A stretch of 64,000 nt of DNA from Allolobophora icterica (Eukaryota; Annelida; Clitellata; Crassiclitellata; Lumbricidae): the NCBI GenBank assembly GCA_963556255.1, contig OY744608.1, positions 69,458,822-69,522,821 on the forward strand. Reading direction: 5' to 3'. A program made the position numbers and the translations under genes. The first letter of the stretch is position 1, and each line of letters opens with the position of its first letter. Under the pieces are notes generated by a model. It saw nothing but the letters and a program-made list of their open reading frames with translations. It searched no databases and had not been told where the DNA came from. Positions 1 to 37,850 of this stretch are shown here, piece by piece.

Positions 1-67
1 GCATGCTGTTGTAGTTAAAGGGTTGAACTCCACCACTTAGATCTTCTAATGTGCAACATAAATAGCA

Positions 68-154
68 GTCACTTTACCTGAAATCGTATACTCATACTCA
101 GTTAGAGAAGCAAAGGTTGAAATCCGATAAGTCAAACAAAACACAAGTTAAGCA
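68..154. repeat. 87-bp direct repeat, copy 1
   Basis: Matches 524-610 base for base by eye. The two copies flank FMNL exon 21 at a distance of 456 bp. They carry no known FMNL exon, so this looks like a recent intronic duplication. Confidence 0.85.
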
Positions 155-201
155 GTAAATTCAAAATTGAAATGAAAAGCAAATAAAAATGAGGAACCAA
201 C

Positions 202-26314
<26,113 letters not shown>

Positions 26315-27013
26315 TACGAAGTTAAGAAATGACATTCGAGTACGTGTCGCGTGTTGTACACCAAACCTCCTGAACGATGGTCAGACAATTTCTTTTAACG
26401 AACAAGTCCAATTCTTTCAGACGAATGAGAACTTGGGATTCCTTCGCGACTTTTCTACTAAAGATCTGTCCACCTGGTGTCAATTCCAAGCATATTGTCA
26501 TAGCAAAAATTGTCTGCCATTGTTATTATTTATACTACTTAAACTATACTTCTATGATTATTTATAGGCTATTGTCATTCATTGCTCATTCCTCTGCAGT
26601 TAATTGCTTGGAGTTATCCACTCTGAGAACGGTAGAACAATTCTCTTGTAGGCCTAAATTATCTTGGAAAAGTCCACTCTCACAGTAACAGAATAATTCT
26701 CTCACAATTCTGTTTAAATAATCCTCTCTGTTCCGCAGATGATAGAATAAATCTCTTGTTTCAGTCTTCAAAGCAATCCGAGTTTAAGTAACAGAATGAT
26801 TTCCACAACATCACTTATTTCATACAATCCACGGTCCTCCAGGGAATCGAGAGTTCAACAAACAGAATGAGTGTTTTTGGAATCAGTTCCCCTTTACATC
26901 ACAGCTCTCAGCACCCACAAGGAAGCAGCCTGAACTCTTGTAGAAGCGATACGTTGACCCGACTGTTAGTAAGAAGGGGCAGCATCTTCTGAAATAAATT
27001 TAAAAGACATTTG

Positions 27014-27431
27014 GGTAATCCTGGGTTTTAGCGTCCGAAATTATTTTCATTGAAACGTAATACAATAAATATTAGTACAATAAATAATCATCGTTGATCC
27101 AACTTATAGTTTCATTTATATTTTCATCGATCATCCAGCTTCTAGTTTGATCTACATTTTCATCAATCTTCCAATTTCTAGTTTAAGTTTAACTATGAAA
27201 TGTTTTCATCACTTATCCACAGCAATGATATCGGCGCTAAAACGATATATTTTCATCGCAATTCCATCTTCTAGTTTCACTTTTATCATGTGATATTTTC
27301 ATCGATGATCCAGCTTCCAGTTTCAATAATATTTTCATCAATCTTCCAACTTCTACTTTGAGTTTTACTAAGAAATGTTTTCATCGCTCATGCCATGTAA
27401 ATAATTTCGGACGCTAAAACCCAGGATTACC
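27014..27431. mobile_element. MITE-like element with 33-bp perfect TIRs and internal ~40-bp repeats
   Basis: Ends GGTAATCCTGGGTTTTAGCG continuing for 13 more bases, with the exact complement at the right. The interior holds about six units of TTTTCATCGATCATCCAGCT followed by TCTAGTTT, a repeat that recurs in the foldback at 39.2-39.6 kb. No target duplication is evident. FMNL upstream region. Confidence 0.75.
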
Positions 27432-27439
27432 GAAATTTG

Positions 27440-28790
27440 GTTCTGATTTAATCAAATATTTTCTATAACAGCAGCAACGTAATAAAACAGGGTTCATGCT
27501 TCACTGCCTTCTTAAAGGGTTGACGTTTGTGGGTGGGAATTTCTTCAACAGACAGTAGAGAATGGAAAGAATTTGTGAAAGTGACTGCACGACGGTTTAG
27601 TAAAATAAAAGGAAAAAGGTAACGGCCTGTTTCAACCAAATGAATATTTCCTACGCCTGTTTAAGAAATGCCACTATCGAGGAGACTTCAATCATAATAA
27701 CATCGCCCTATTCAGTTGCTAAGAAATAGTTTATCAACGACTCACTGACAAAAACATAACACGTTTTAAACAAGACAGTCCATTTAAAGTGTTGCACTCG
27801 AAACGCTGGGCTACATTCAGTTGTCGACACTTTCGGCAAATAATTCTGCAAACATACTAAACATACTAAAGGCCCGCCCATCAACAAACACTTAAAAAGA
27901 CGCACCGTGGAAGTTTAAACATAGCATATAATTTATAAACATAGCTTACACGTTCAGTATAGATACCACAATTGGTAAGCCAACTCTGACGTCAGCATGC
28001 GAGAATGTTCGGCCACGTAGTGTAAATAAGGATGTACATTGGAATGTCAGTCCGCGTGTAAATATCCTGTGTTCCATCGAGGAAATTATAAAAGGATAAA
28101 AGGATTATAAAAGGTGGATAATTATTAGGCCTTTGAGCAGTAGACGAATATCATGGCTCTGGACAGTGAGCCAGAGCGTCGTGTGTTTTCGTAAACCTCC
28201 CATGGTTCGTGCTGGTACCAATTTCTGCTGCATGGTCTAAATATGAATCACATATAAACGATTTTATGATGCTGTTGTGGATTAAATTAGACACCTTTGT
28301 TTAATACCGTGGCTGATAATTATGTTTGGTACAACAAATTAGCATTAACACTGTTTTGCATATTGTATTATAATAGTCTATGGTTTCTGCATAGTTGAGG
28401 CGGTGAACGTAATTAATTTAATACACACACCGGTTTCAATTTCCGCTAGACGCCGAAGCGCGACCGTGCGGCCAGTGCCCTGCTTAACCTGCAGACAAGC
28501 GTACAAGTCATACGGACACGAACGAGGCCCGGTTTCAAGTAGGCGAGAGGACCTGGTGTTGACGTTTAACTCCAATTAAAGTCTTCAGATCATTTTGATC
28601 GAAAAGGTTTTGAATGCATAATCTTAAGGGTTTATTTGTTGCATGTGGCCATAAAAAAGACTCTTAACTCGCGAGTCGCGACCATTTGACATCTCTCAGT
28701 TTATTACATGCACGTGTTTTCACAGTTTCGATTACTTACACGTTTCGGTGTCAGCGCACTAGCTGTACATTGGAATGTCAACAGTAGGGC
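27440..28790. other. Upstream region of FMNL, no gene seen
   Basis: Contains a TATAAAAGG on the plus strand near 28105 and a locally CpG-rich patch at 28430-28560. On the minus strand CTGCAG/GTTAAG near 28490 could be a 5' exon donor for FMNL, but nothing proves transcription. GATGTACATTGGAATGTCA recurs, with one change, at about 28030 and 28765. Confidence 0.3.
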
Positions 28791-28794
28791 GTAC

Positions 28795-28960
28795 ACACTG
28801 CTTCAGGCTGCAAGACTATCTTGGACTCTCGCACCCAGACCATATCACGCCTGCTGTTCTTTCTCTACACTGGCTTCCTGTCTGTGAAGGTAGTCTTTAA
28901 GTACCCCTCGCTCTTGGGCTGCCATTGGGCTTGTTCATTCACACACCCTCCACCAGAGTC
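28795..28960 (+). mobile_element. LINE reverse-transcriptase C-terminal fragment
   Basis: A frame reads HPDHITPAVLSLHWLPVCEG, matching the xHITPxLxxLHWLPV motif of CR1/I-type ORF2. Confidence 0.65.
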
Positions 28961-29049
28961 AAATCATAATGTCACAAAGATGTCTCAAGGCTTTTAATGA
29001 ATGAAAAGACTTGAATAAGTAGGTAGAAAAGTTTATTATAGTTCAGTGC

Positions 29050-29490
29050 TAGTCAGTGGTGGCGATCTTGTCTGAGAGGTGGGGGGGGGGGGTACAAAGT
29101 CGGCCACGGTCTGGTCGATGACCTTTCTTTTAGGAATTCATGTCCCAAAAAAATTTCTTTTTACAACTGTTTCCCAGGTCTCCCACCCACCACTAATGTG
29201 CGATTACCTTTTTTTAGCAATTCGTACAAAAATTTATTACTTTTTTTTACAAATTCATCCCCAACAAATTTCATTACTTTTTTTACGAATTTCTTCTTGC
29301 TTTCTCAGAATTTTCGGGGGACACTTCTGCTAAAAAATAGTTTTTACTTCATCTCGTCAAAAATGCAGCACGCAATTACATTTCTTCACCTTTTTTCGTG
29401 CTTCTTCAAAATTTGCGGGGGACAAATGTATGGCGTGTCCCCCCACTCTTAAAGGTGGGGACTTGTCCCCCTCATGATCGCCGCCCATGG
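29050..29490. mobile_element. G-run MITE-like repeat, copy 1
   Basis: Left GTGGCGATCTTGTC then G12; right GTCCCCCTCATGATCGCCGCC. A short inverted terminus (GGCGATCxTG) around C/G runs and AT-rich interior. No coding sequence. Confidence 0.45.
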
Positions 29491-29884
29491 TACTAGTATT
29501 AAATTCTTTCTATACCACACCAAAAACGATAACACATTCTTTCCACACACCTTTGGCTAAATTAGATACATGTAATTAATTTGAGTCCACCGATATGATT
29601 ATAAAACTGAGCACAATGCAAATAATAAAACTAAAACTACTCTGTATTTAAATATCACACTGACCAACTGCAAATGTATTCTAACTACCAATTCAGTTCA
29701 GTGGTTCAAACAAATTACCATCTTCTGAACCACGTACACCACCTCAAGACTACCACCATCACCACTGGTTTCCACTATCGTCTTTGACCTCCCTGGATTC
29801 AGACCTGGCACCAAAACGGACCAAACAACGCCGGTGAATTAGCTTACATGACTTTGTGTGGTGCTGAGAAAAAACGGATACACA

Positions 29885-29995
29885 CTGGTAATGGTAATTG
29901 CAAATTTATACAGCGCAACTTCAGCAGAGACTCATCGGAGGCGCTCCCGATCTAACACAATGAAGCCACGACTGAACATTACATTACATTACCCT
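29885..29995 (-). mobile_element. LINE 3' end fragment
   Basis: Contains GCAAATTTATACAGCGC and GGAGGCGCTCCCGATCTAAC on the plus strand, as at 9.35 and 52.45 kb. Confidence 0.5.
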
Positions 29996-30664
29996 TGTTA
30001 TACACGTGTTCTATATTTTATAATTCACATTCGACTGAACTGTGTGCATAAAATTACTTCATGGCAACGGCAATGACAAGATCCAGAGTTACGAAATGCA
30101 GTGAAAGAAAATTGTGAAACAGTTTCTATCCGACAAACTTCAAGAATAAATTGCGGAGTAACCGAGGAAGTGAAATTCAAATAGGGCCTACTTCCACCAG
30201 TGAGTACACGGATTTCTGTTAATTCACTTTCTTTGGGTGCTGTTAAACTTTCTACATTACAATTACCAGTATATTTCAAGGTGAGTCATGTGATCTCAGT
30301 TTTGCCACACTTTGAGTCTGTGAACCACAGGGAGCACTCCCTGTTACCTCTAACACTATAGCGACGAGCTGCATTGGTTTCCCAGTCGCTTTTATTACTC
30401 TCTCGTCATTAAAGTGTTAAATATAGCACTCCAGTAACCAATTGTAGATTAAATTTTCCTAAAGTGCTATTCTAAAGCTAAGCACAAGTTAATAGCTTAT
30501 TCACAAGTGCTACCCAATGTGCACACATCACACAGTGTACAGTTTGAGCAGTTGCACACATATTTTCATAAGCAGATAAGAAAGGACATAGTAATTAGAC
30601 AACACCGTTCTTCTGAAATGTTTATAAGGCACATCCTTCAAAATAATAATTCATCCAAACATCT

Positions 30665-31662
30665 TCAGTGTGGAAAAGCCGAAGCTTCCTTCTGCTCCGT
30701 GAGCGCTCGCGCTCCGTGAACAAACACGACAAAATCGGCCGCAAACTGCGCAGCCGCACGCGCAAAGCCCTGATTGGCTGTCGTCGTCACAGCCTTCAGG
30801 GAATCCCCAGTCCCAAAAATAGTCTTCGCCCGAACGCTGAGCTTTGCCGTAGTGCGTAAGTCCTGGCTTCGCTTCGAAGGACAGTCGGGAACAACTTCAA
30901 CGTGCTTCAGAAGAACACTTGCTCGTTCTTTTTCCTTCGATCCACCAACCGTCGATAGAATCTTCTCGAAGTCGTGAAGAGCAGTTTCGCAAACGAGAAG
31001 CTGTTTCCCGTGCAGGAAGTGGAGAAGTTCCGGTAACAGCGGATGGCTTCGTTCCTCCTCCGCTTGATGCGTGAGAATCTTCTCTTGGAAGACGAAATGG
31101 CAATTGCCGTGACAGAGGTTGCTCACGAGCGCAAACAACGTCGTTATATCCAAGTTAACTTTGTCTATTTCCATAATGGCTGGATCAATAGATGAGACTT
31201 TATCGGGCAACTCCAGTTTTCCAGCAAAATATGCAGCACAAATGCAATCGTCGCTACAGAAAGATTTCAGACCGAATGAACCACTGCCAGAATATTCTGA
31301 AGTTTCGTCACTCGTCGCAACACGAGGCAACATCTGTTTTTCACTTGACTTTTCATCCTTCTGACTTAGAAAAGAATCTCTAAGTTTATCATGGAAGCAC
31401 GGTAACGGCGAATACCTGGAAGAACCAAATGCTTGACTATTTTTTGGATCGAAGGTTTCACAGAACGGTAGACTAGACAGCTTTCCATGCTCGACGACGG
31501 TTATCCCAATTTTTTCTAGATTTTTAACAAGCTTCTGCGGGACTTCGTGGAAAAAGAGAAACGTGATACATGGAGGACGGTAATTGTGAAGATGCAGCTC
31601 GGCAAGTTTGCGAAACTGTTCAGCCTGGTCCAGAATGGTTTTCTCTCCGAATGCCTGCTGGC
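30665..31662 (-). CDS. C7orf25: C7orf25 homologue, exon 4: C-terminal conserved domain
   Basis: A single 998-nt exon carries 332 codons including the stop. It starts with GQQAFGEKTILDQAEQF and ends about 14 residues after the conserved HGARALTEQ block, a little shorter than the vertebrate tail. The stop is at 30665-30667. The exon is clearly more GC- and CpG-rich than its surroundings. Confidence 0.95.
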
Positions 31663-34600
31663 CTAAAATTTAACAGCACAAAGTTCATTCAGTACAAAAA
31701 CTCTGATTCTATGTACAATACGTTTGTATGTAAGCATGGATGTAAGTATGAAATGTATGTATAAATTTGTGCACATAAGTTTGATTGTTGGTTGCTTGGT
31801 AGGTCTAGTGGTTAGCGTGCTGGACTGTCAACCGAGAAGTTGAGGATTTGAATCCCAAACTAAGGCAGAAATTTGCGTCAATGTTTATTTTCCACCTGTG
31901 CCCCCTACCCGACTCAGCTGTAATGAGTACACTGACCATACACTGTTGGTGAGAAGATGAGATGGTGAAAGAGAGGACTGACCATCTGCCTTTATATGCC
32001 GAGGCTAAGAAAATGAAGTCACCAACAATTCACACTCGTGGCTGCCTCAGGGCTAGCTTAAGGGATTGCTCAAGATTTCTTCTTTGTGTGTATACTTAAG
32101 TATTACTTATTATGTATTTCTAGAAGTCTGAACATTAAATATAGTGCCTTGCAAGAAGGTTGCCACAAGTAGCCAAAGTCAAGTTGAACGTGTTCATTTG
32201 TAAGCAACCAGAAATATACAAATATGGAGCAAAGTTAATTACAGTAATTAATTACGATACCATAAGCATACAGAAAATGGAACATGAGTTCGGTACCTGT
32301 TGTGTCCACGAGGAGCGCCTTTGAGTTGCGAGCAATAACTTTGACCCACATTCTGCCGTGGTCACAGACGACATCAACGTAAATGGGATGGTCGAGATCG
32401 GGAAGACGAAATGGACAGAGGACTTGGGAAACGCCGGGAAGAACTGCCACTGCCTGCAGGATGCCTGAAATCGTACAAGAAGAAATCACAGCACGAACAC
32501 ATTTCGACGATGCAAAATGTGTGGGTTTGTTTTGGTTTCTGCATAAGCGCTCGAAAACCATTTTGTTCAATCCTGGTTTTCCATTGTTAGGTCGAGAGCG
32601 CCTCTTATGAGTTTTTCTTGAAGAGGTGCTATATAAATCTGAGATTGCACTACATAACACTGAGCCTCGACCGAGACAGCTAATGCATTCGAACCTCCTT
32701 ACTGCCATCAGCTAATGCCTTCTTATTAGATAGCTAATAGCCATGCTACATAAATATTAACATACAGCAAACATGTAGTATTAATATAATTATTATTATT
32801 ATAATTTATCATTATTATTAATTTTATTATTATTTATTACTATTATTATAACTATGCATTTATTAAGCATCTAATGACCAAGCATCATTAGATGGCGCTA
32901 AGCAATTGTGAGTGAAGGTCAGGGTCCCTACATAGTATCCGTCTCAGGGATGGAGGATCAAACCCGCTCTCCGTGTTACAAGGCGAGTGCTCTAACCAAT
33001 CCGCTTAGTACTTCGTCTACTCGTGATATACAACATTTTTGAGTCATGGCTCTCTTGTGAACGTTCAAACATTCGATTGATGCTAAGGTTTTTAAATTTG
33101 GAGACAAATTCATCGACACAAGGTCATTTATGTAAGTAAGTAGGTGGAGCATGTCCTTTATGCACAGTAGCTCAGCGCCATCGATTTTCTATCATGTTGT
33201 CATGTGTGCAGTTCTGCACTTTGGAAGGAGGGCAATATCAAATACAATTGCATTGCATCAAATACAGTTATATTGTACTGAATATAGACATTACTTACCT
33301 TGCAGATGGGCAAGGTTGGAGGAGTTCAAGTGAGACTGGGAAACATTGTCAGGAGCCTGCAGAAGCTGAAACAAGTTCATCCAATCAAATCATGATTCAA
33401 ACTAATTAATCTAATCACATAGCCTCTAAAGTGCAATTACTAAACAGGCAAGGCATCAATAGTTCCAAGAGGAGAACAATGTTATATAGACTGATTTTTA
33501 AGTATATATGTATATATTACTGATATGCCTTCATTACCTCCCCTAGGACTCCCCAATGTTTGAACAATTCTGAGATAACGCCAGCCCGACACTCTGCTCT
33601 TTAGGCTGTCCTGACGGAGCACGACCATGTCCTGACCAATATTACCTCCAACCGAACCACCTACTACTCCCTCTATCTCCATGCCCATGGCCACATAATT
33701 TCCTGAGCCGACAACCTGATGTACAAAACACTTATTGTTCAAATGTTATATACTTTATATAGAATTCTAGCAGGCTGGCCACAATTTTGGCGGTGCTGCT
33801 AAGGACAGTCTGGACCCAGGAACGTCATTTGGGGGGGGAAGGGGGGCATTTCCCCCCCTGATTTTTGATAAAAAAAATCAAAAAGCTGGAACAAGAAAAG
33901 GAGGAAGAAGAAAGGGGTAAAAAAGAAAAAATTTATACTCACATTCATGGAATTATTATATACTATTAACAAAACTAGAGTCTGCATAGGTTTTTTCAGA
34001 AGACCACACTTTTTTGACAGTGTGTGGGGGCACATTATGCAGTTTGAACCCTGAAAATTTTGAAGAAACACCCAAAAACTGTGAAATTTCTTCGCGCCTG
34101 TACCTCTTTTTTGACGTCCTTGCCCCCCCCCTGCAAAAAGCTGAAATGACGTCCCTGACTGGACCCGACAAAAACTGGTGGTTCGTCAAGACTGCAACGA
34201 CAGCAATCATGATAAAGTACTGACGTTTAATAATAACTGACTTATTTAACAATCCAGTGCAGAAGGTAATAAAATGCACTCTATTCTACAAAATTATACT
34301 TAGTAGTCACTGAACACATATTTTTTACCAAACAAGACCTGTTTTTCGCAAGGGATGTAAAAGTACCGATTGAAACCCTTAGATAAACCACTATTTATTA
34401 TTTATTTATTAAGAAAATTTCTAAAGCACCCCTATAGAAAATAATCAGAGGCACCCTCCCCATTATTATGCAACGTGTATGCGACACATGAGAAAGACAA
34501 AGCTGATTTTAATTTGCTTACTCGTTCAACAAACTGCAATTCTGCTCTGCATTTTCGAACCAGTTTCGGCATTCCACTGATTGTACTTCGGGAGAGACTC

Positions 34601-34683
34601 AGTTGGCAGAGCTCGTCCGCTTTCAATCGGAGCTTCTGGAGCTCACCAACCACATCACTCACCGGTGATTCAGCTTCCGACAT
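30665..34683 (-). CDS. C7orf25: UPF0415 / C7orf25 homologue, complete
   Basis: Four coding exons: 34683-34522, 33356-33299, 32464-32297 and 31662-30665 (1386 nt, 461 residues plus stop). All GT-AG, phases 0, 1, 1. The human protein is about 421 residues. Diagnostic blocks in order: KCRAELQFVER, LNSSNLAHLQ, HPIYVDVVCDHGRMWVKVIA, TILDQAEQF, VNLDITTLFALVSNLCHGNC, DFEKILSTVGGSKEKERASV, AKTIFGTGDSLKAVTTTANQ and HGARALTEQKEA. The biochemical role of the family is not established (the name UPF marks it as uncharacterised). The start at 34683 (MSEAES) was chosen because an acceptor lies 13 bp upstream (34697), implying a non-coding first exon. A longer in-frame ATG at 34803 would read through that acceptor. 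A less conserved Ser-rich stretch (GSSRYSPLP to SEYSGSGSF) precedes the conserved C-terminal domain. Confidence 0.95.
31797..32095 (+). mobile_element. SINE-C copy, full length
   Basis: Head GTCTAGTGGTTAGCGTGCTG, GGATTTGAATCCC, GCAGAAATTTG, GAGTACACTGACCATACACT, TATGCCGAGGCTAAGAAAAT and CTAGCTTAAGGGATTGCTC. The best reference copy in the window. C7orf25 intron 3. Confidence 0.85.
32525..32660 (+). mobile_element. LINE 3' end fragment
   Basis: GAAAACCATTTTGTTCAATC, GAGAGCGCCTCTTATGAG and GAAGAGGTGCTATATAAATC, the same terminus as at 22.9 kb. C7orf25 intron 2. Confidence 0.6.
32855..33010 (-). mobile_element. SINE-A copy
   Basis: Plus strand: CATTTATTAAGCATCTAATG, AGCAATTGTGAGTGAAGGTC, then CTCTAACCAATCCGCTTAGT. 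AT-rich TTATTA tract on the left. Confidence 0.8.
33130..33290 (+). mobile_element. 5'-truncated SINE-A copy with CAATACA-type tail
   Basis: Starts inside the core (GCAGAGCTCAGCGCCATCGA-like), then CATGTGTGCAGTTCTGCACT, TTGGAAGGAGGGCAATA and AATACAATTGCATTG. It ends only a few bases before the donor side of C7orf25 exon 2. Confidence 0.65.
33816..34160. mobile_element. MITE-like element with AGGRACGTCATTT termini and G/C runs
   Basis: Left AGGAACGTCATTTGGGGGGG, right CCCCCCCCTGCAAAAAGCTG followed by AAATGACGTCCCT. The 13-bp inverted ends carry one mismatch. C7orf25 intron 1. The A-rich and C-run ORFs here are artefacts. Confidence 0.65.
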
Positions 34684-34696
34684 AACGCCGAGATCC
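34684..34696 (-). other. C7orf25: Probable 5' UTR part of C7orf25 coding exon 1
   Basis: The minus strand shows ATTGTTTTAG directly before GGATCTCGGCGTT and the ATG, a good acceptor 13 bp from the chosen start. Confidence 0.5.
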
Positions 34697-35643
34697 CTAA
34701 AACAATTCGAACAAATTTCTTTTTCCATTGACCTAATTCGTTGTTTCGAATAATCGACCTTCCAGCTGCTACCTGCGTGGACATAGTGCACTAAACCATT
34801 CACACATGAAATTCGCTCAATAAAGCAAAAAAAACTAGAAGGTAAAACAATTCTTATTGGTTGCTAACATACTAACTTGCTTGCTTACTTACTACCAGTA
34901 TGTCGCAAGAGGGTGAAATTATCCACTAATATCCATGAAATTGTTAAAGGTTTAAGGCACAGTTTAAAATGTTTATCATTAATGTAGGTATTTTATTGGA
35001 ATATGCTATTCGTGTTTAGCTAATTATTTTAACACCTACATTAAAAATTTTTACAAATAAAATGATATTTACACCTTCTGCCACATATCACGCATATGCA
35101 TACACTATATGAATATTCATGCTCTTCATTTGCATCATGAGAATGTATCCTCGTAGAGCGCGTGTTCTTTAATCGTACCTTATTCATTTCATCTAGCGGT
35201 TGACTGTTATATCTTTTATTCACCAAAGCATTGGTAGCACAAAACAAGAAAAAATATGAAAAACAAACATATATAACTTTTTCACCACGAAGGTAGAAAG
35301 TACACACAAAATTAGTAAATTGATGTTTTATACTCAGTTTAATGTTATTTTATTTAGGATTCAAACTGCCGTCACTTCTTTCCAAGTCATAGCATGAAAC
35401 GTTTATCATCAGGATGCTTTATGAAGCTGCTTAGTTTACGCGCGCTATGGGTAAAACAATATAAATTGTGGATAATTGAGACAAATATTAGTTACTAATA
35501 TTAGCATATTATTAGTTTAATATTATTATCTGTATAAACATGTTTAACGTTGCTGTACACCAAAATGCGTTTTGCAATTGGTTCCAATAAAGAATATTCT
35601 ATTCTATTCTATTCTATTTATTAATTACGTGACTGATTTCTAC

Positions 35644-35880
35644 CTTTCACGAGCGCACTATTTTCAGCATTGCCGCCATAGCCAGATTTGTCACAGTTTG
35701 GACTTGACCAAGGGTTAGAAATGTTTGAATAATTATTGACCGTGACACAAAATTTAGGTTTTCCGCCGTCGTCGGAACAAACTTGGCTTCGAAACGGACC
35801 AAAGAACGTCGCTTTTTGGACTTGATTTGATATAGCGCCGGAATCATAGGCTGGTTTCGGAGTCTCTCTGACACAACTTT
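35644..35880 (-). other. Possible non-coding first exon of C7orf25
   Basis: The minus strand holds a GTGAAAG/GTAGAAAT donor after a short uORF (MAAMLKIVRS then stop). The position and donor fit a 5' exon joined to 34696. There is no independent evidence of transcription. Confidence 0.3.
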
Positions 35881-35889
35881 TGTTTAGCG

Positions 35890-36420
35890 CAGATGAATTT
35901 CGGTTATTTGCATTATATTACATTATTCCTTAATATTTTAATCTTTCTGTTTAGGCTTTCGGAGCACATAATTACCGGCTTTATTGTTGCGATGTTAGCT
36001 GATGCTTACCAACGCTGCATAGCGCTTGACTTCTGTTGGCTATTTGGTCCATCAGATTTCGACCGTGTTTCTACATCGGATAATGATTTTGACCCAGTTT
36101 CGCTTGAAAGTAAATGCCGGCGCTACAGAAGTTAGTTTAGTAGACTCAGCAACGCACTGGATTGCTAATAGATGCACTGCATAGTGTACTTACTCATCTA
36201 GGTCAGTTGGCCAATCAGAACACCGAACGAACCGGTGGGCGTAACTAAAGACGAAAACAAGGGCGTGATTGGTCAGCCATACCTGGAAAAATCATGATAA
36301 CTAGGGCATAATTTTCAGGTGTTTTACGAGTATTTTTGTAAATTAATTAAAAATAATAATTACCAAGGTCGATGACGAGAACGGCGTATGTAGCGGCCTT
36401 TGCCTGACTAGGTTATCGTT
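35890..36420. promoter_or_regulatory. Candidate bidirectional promoter between C7orf25 and the ARHGAP gene
   Basis: The two genes are divergent, with start codons 3.2 kb apart. CCAAT at 36211-36215 and inverted ATTGG at 36268-36272 sit in a locally more CpG-rich segment without a TATA box. Paired CCAAT (NF-Y type) boxes are common in divergent promoters. Inference only. Confidence 0.35.
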
Positions 36421-36429
36421 GTTTTGTTG

Positions 36430-37850
36430 GTCTGGGTATTGTGGGAGCTGAAAGATCGTACAAATCGGGGTTTGAAATGCATGCCGTCGGCAGATAGGTC
36501 CATCGCTGTTAAGGGAGAGAGAGAGAGAGACAGTGGACTCGAAAATATATTATGTGAATTTGAATTACGTAATTGGGCCTCGGCACTGGACTGGTCAGTT
36601 GCAGGCGTGTGTTATTTTGGCTATTTCACGCAATTTTACTCGGCGAAAATGGATTTCTGTTGCTACTCGTAGACCAGGGGCTCCGAATTGTAGGCTAGTG
36701 TTCTGGCAAATTCGGGTTTAGTTTAAAAGTTTAGATTTTCGTTAATTGGACGAACGGCTTACATTCTGTCGAGTTATTGTCTGCCGATGTAAAGAAACCG
36801 CTTGTTTAAGCAGTTCGCCGGTTTCGAAGATCGGATGGAGAATTTCAGAGGCTATAGTGATTACTGTTTTTGCACGATCTTTGGAACATTACTCTGCATT
36901 ATTCTTGTATGAATTTTTAATATGAAGTGCTATTGTTTGCTATATATATATGTCCATTGTGATGTATTCATTAAGGGCTTTAACACTGGTTGGTGGACTG
37001 AAGAACCAGCATTGGTTACATCAGGTTGCAGACACCATCCACCCTTTGCTCTCTGTATGTCTGCCTGCCTGACCTTTGAATTGAAACTGAACCTGATTGT
37101 TTTTGACTAAACCTTCCTCCTGGCATCTGCTACCACGAGGGTCAATCAATTGAAATAGAATAGGACTTGAAACTACTATGTTCTTTGAAGTATATCCACA
37201 TGACTGATCGAATCTGTGACTGCCCAAACAGTAATGGGAATGAAACTAAAATGCTTATGTAATAGTAGTAATAATGACTGTTTAAAAATGTATACTGACT
37301 GGAAAAACCTAATTAAACCATAGACTCTCCTTTAGCTAAAACAAACCTTATTCTGAAATATTTTCATCCATAGTTTAACCCCAGATCAATAGTTACTTAT
37401 CGTATAAATTGTTTCTATGTAACAAGTTGCTTTAATGTCAACTTGAGTCTATGATTAAACGAAAATTGATTGATTGATTGATTGATGACAATAATAATAA
37501 TAATAGTAGTGTTGGTAATAATAATAATGACAACAATAATAATAAAATTAATGGTAATAATTATAATTAGCACTCTAACTACACTGGTTCCTATGCCATA
37601 CGTTCTTGTAGGACCTGAAAAGATTTGGAGATTATAGTTATGTGTCTATCTTTTAGACTGAACTGGATTCTTGTGAAAATGATTCCGTCTGAACATGCAA
37701 CTGCGTTACGAGTTCCTCCCAGTCATATCTCGGAAAGCTGTACACGAGTTTAACCCCTCTTCACGGCTGCTCACCCTCTGTTCTCGTTCCAACGATGAGC
37801 TGAGATTTCTGCCGAACCTTGGCTGTTGTAAATTTGGATGGGTTTGAGGG
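36430..37850 (+). other. Upstream / 5' UTR region of the ARHGAP gene, no coding exon proven
   Basis: Holds a (GA)n tract near 36515, a short ATTG repeat near 37470 and AATAAT simple sequence at 37490-37560. TTCCTCCCAG at about 37725 could be an acceptor for the exon carrying the start codon. I found no PDZ-like exon here. Confidence 0.4.

Noticed and set aside
28100..28125. TATAAAAGG as a core promoter
   Set aside because: It lies on the plus strand with no downstream plus-strand gene, and a nearby imperfect copy suggests local repetition.
30665..31383. Plus-strand ORFs opposite C7orf25 exon 4
   Set aside because: Antisense shadows of the conserved minus-strand exon.
31797..31870. tRNA-like sequence with A- and B-box motifs
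   Set aside because: Head of a SINE-C copy; no complete cloverleaf, and the sequence continues into a dispersed repeat.
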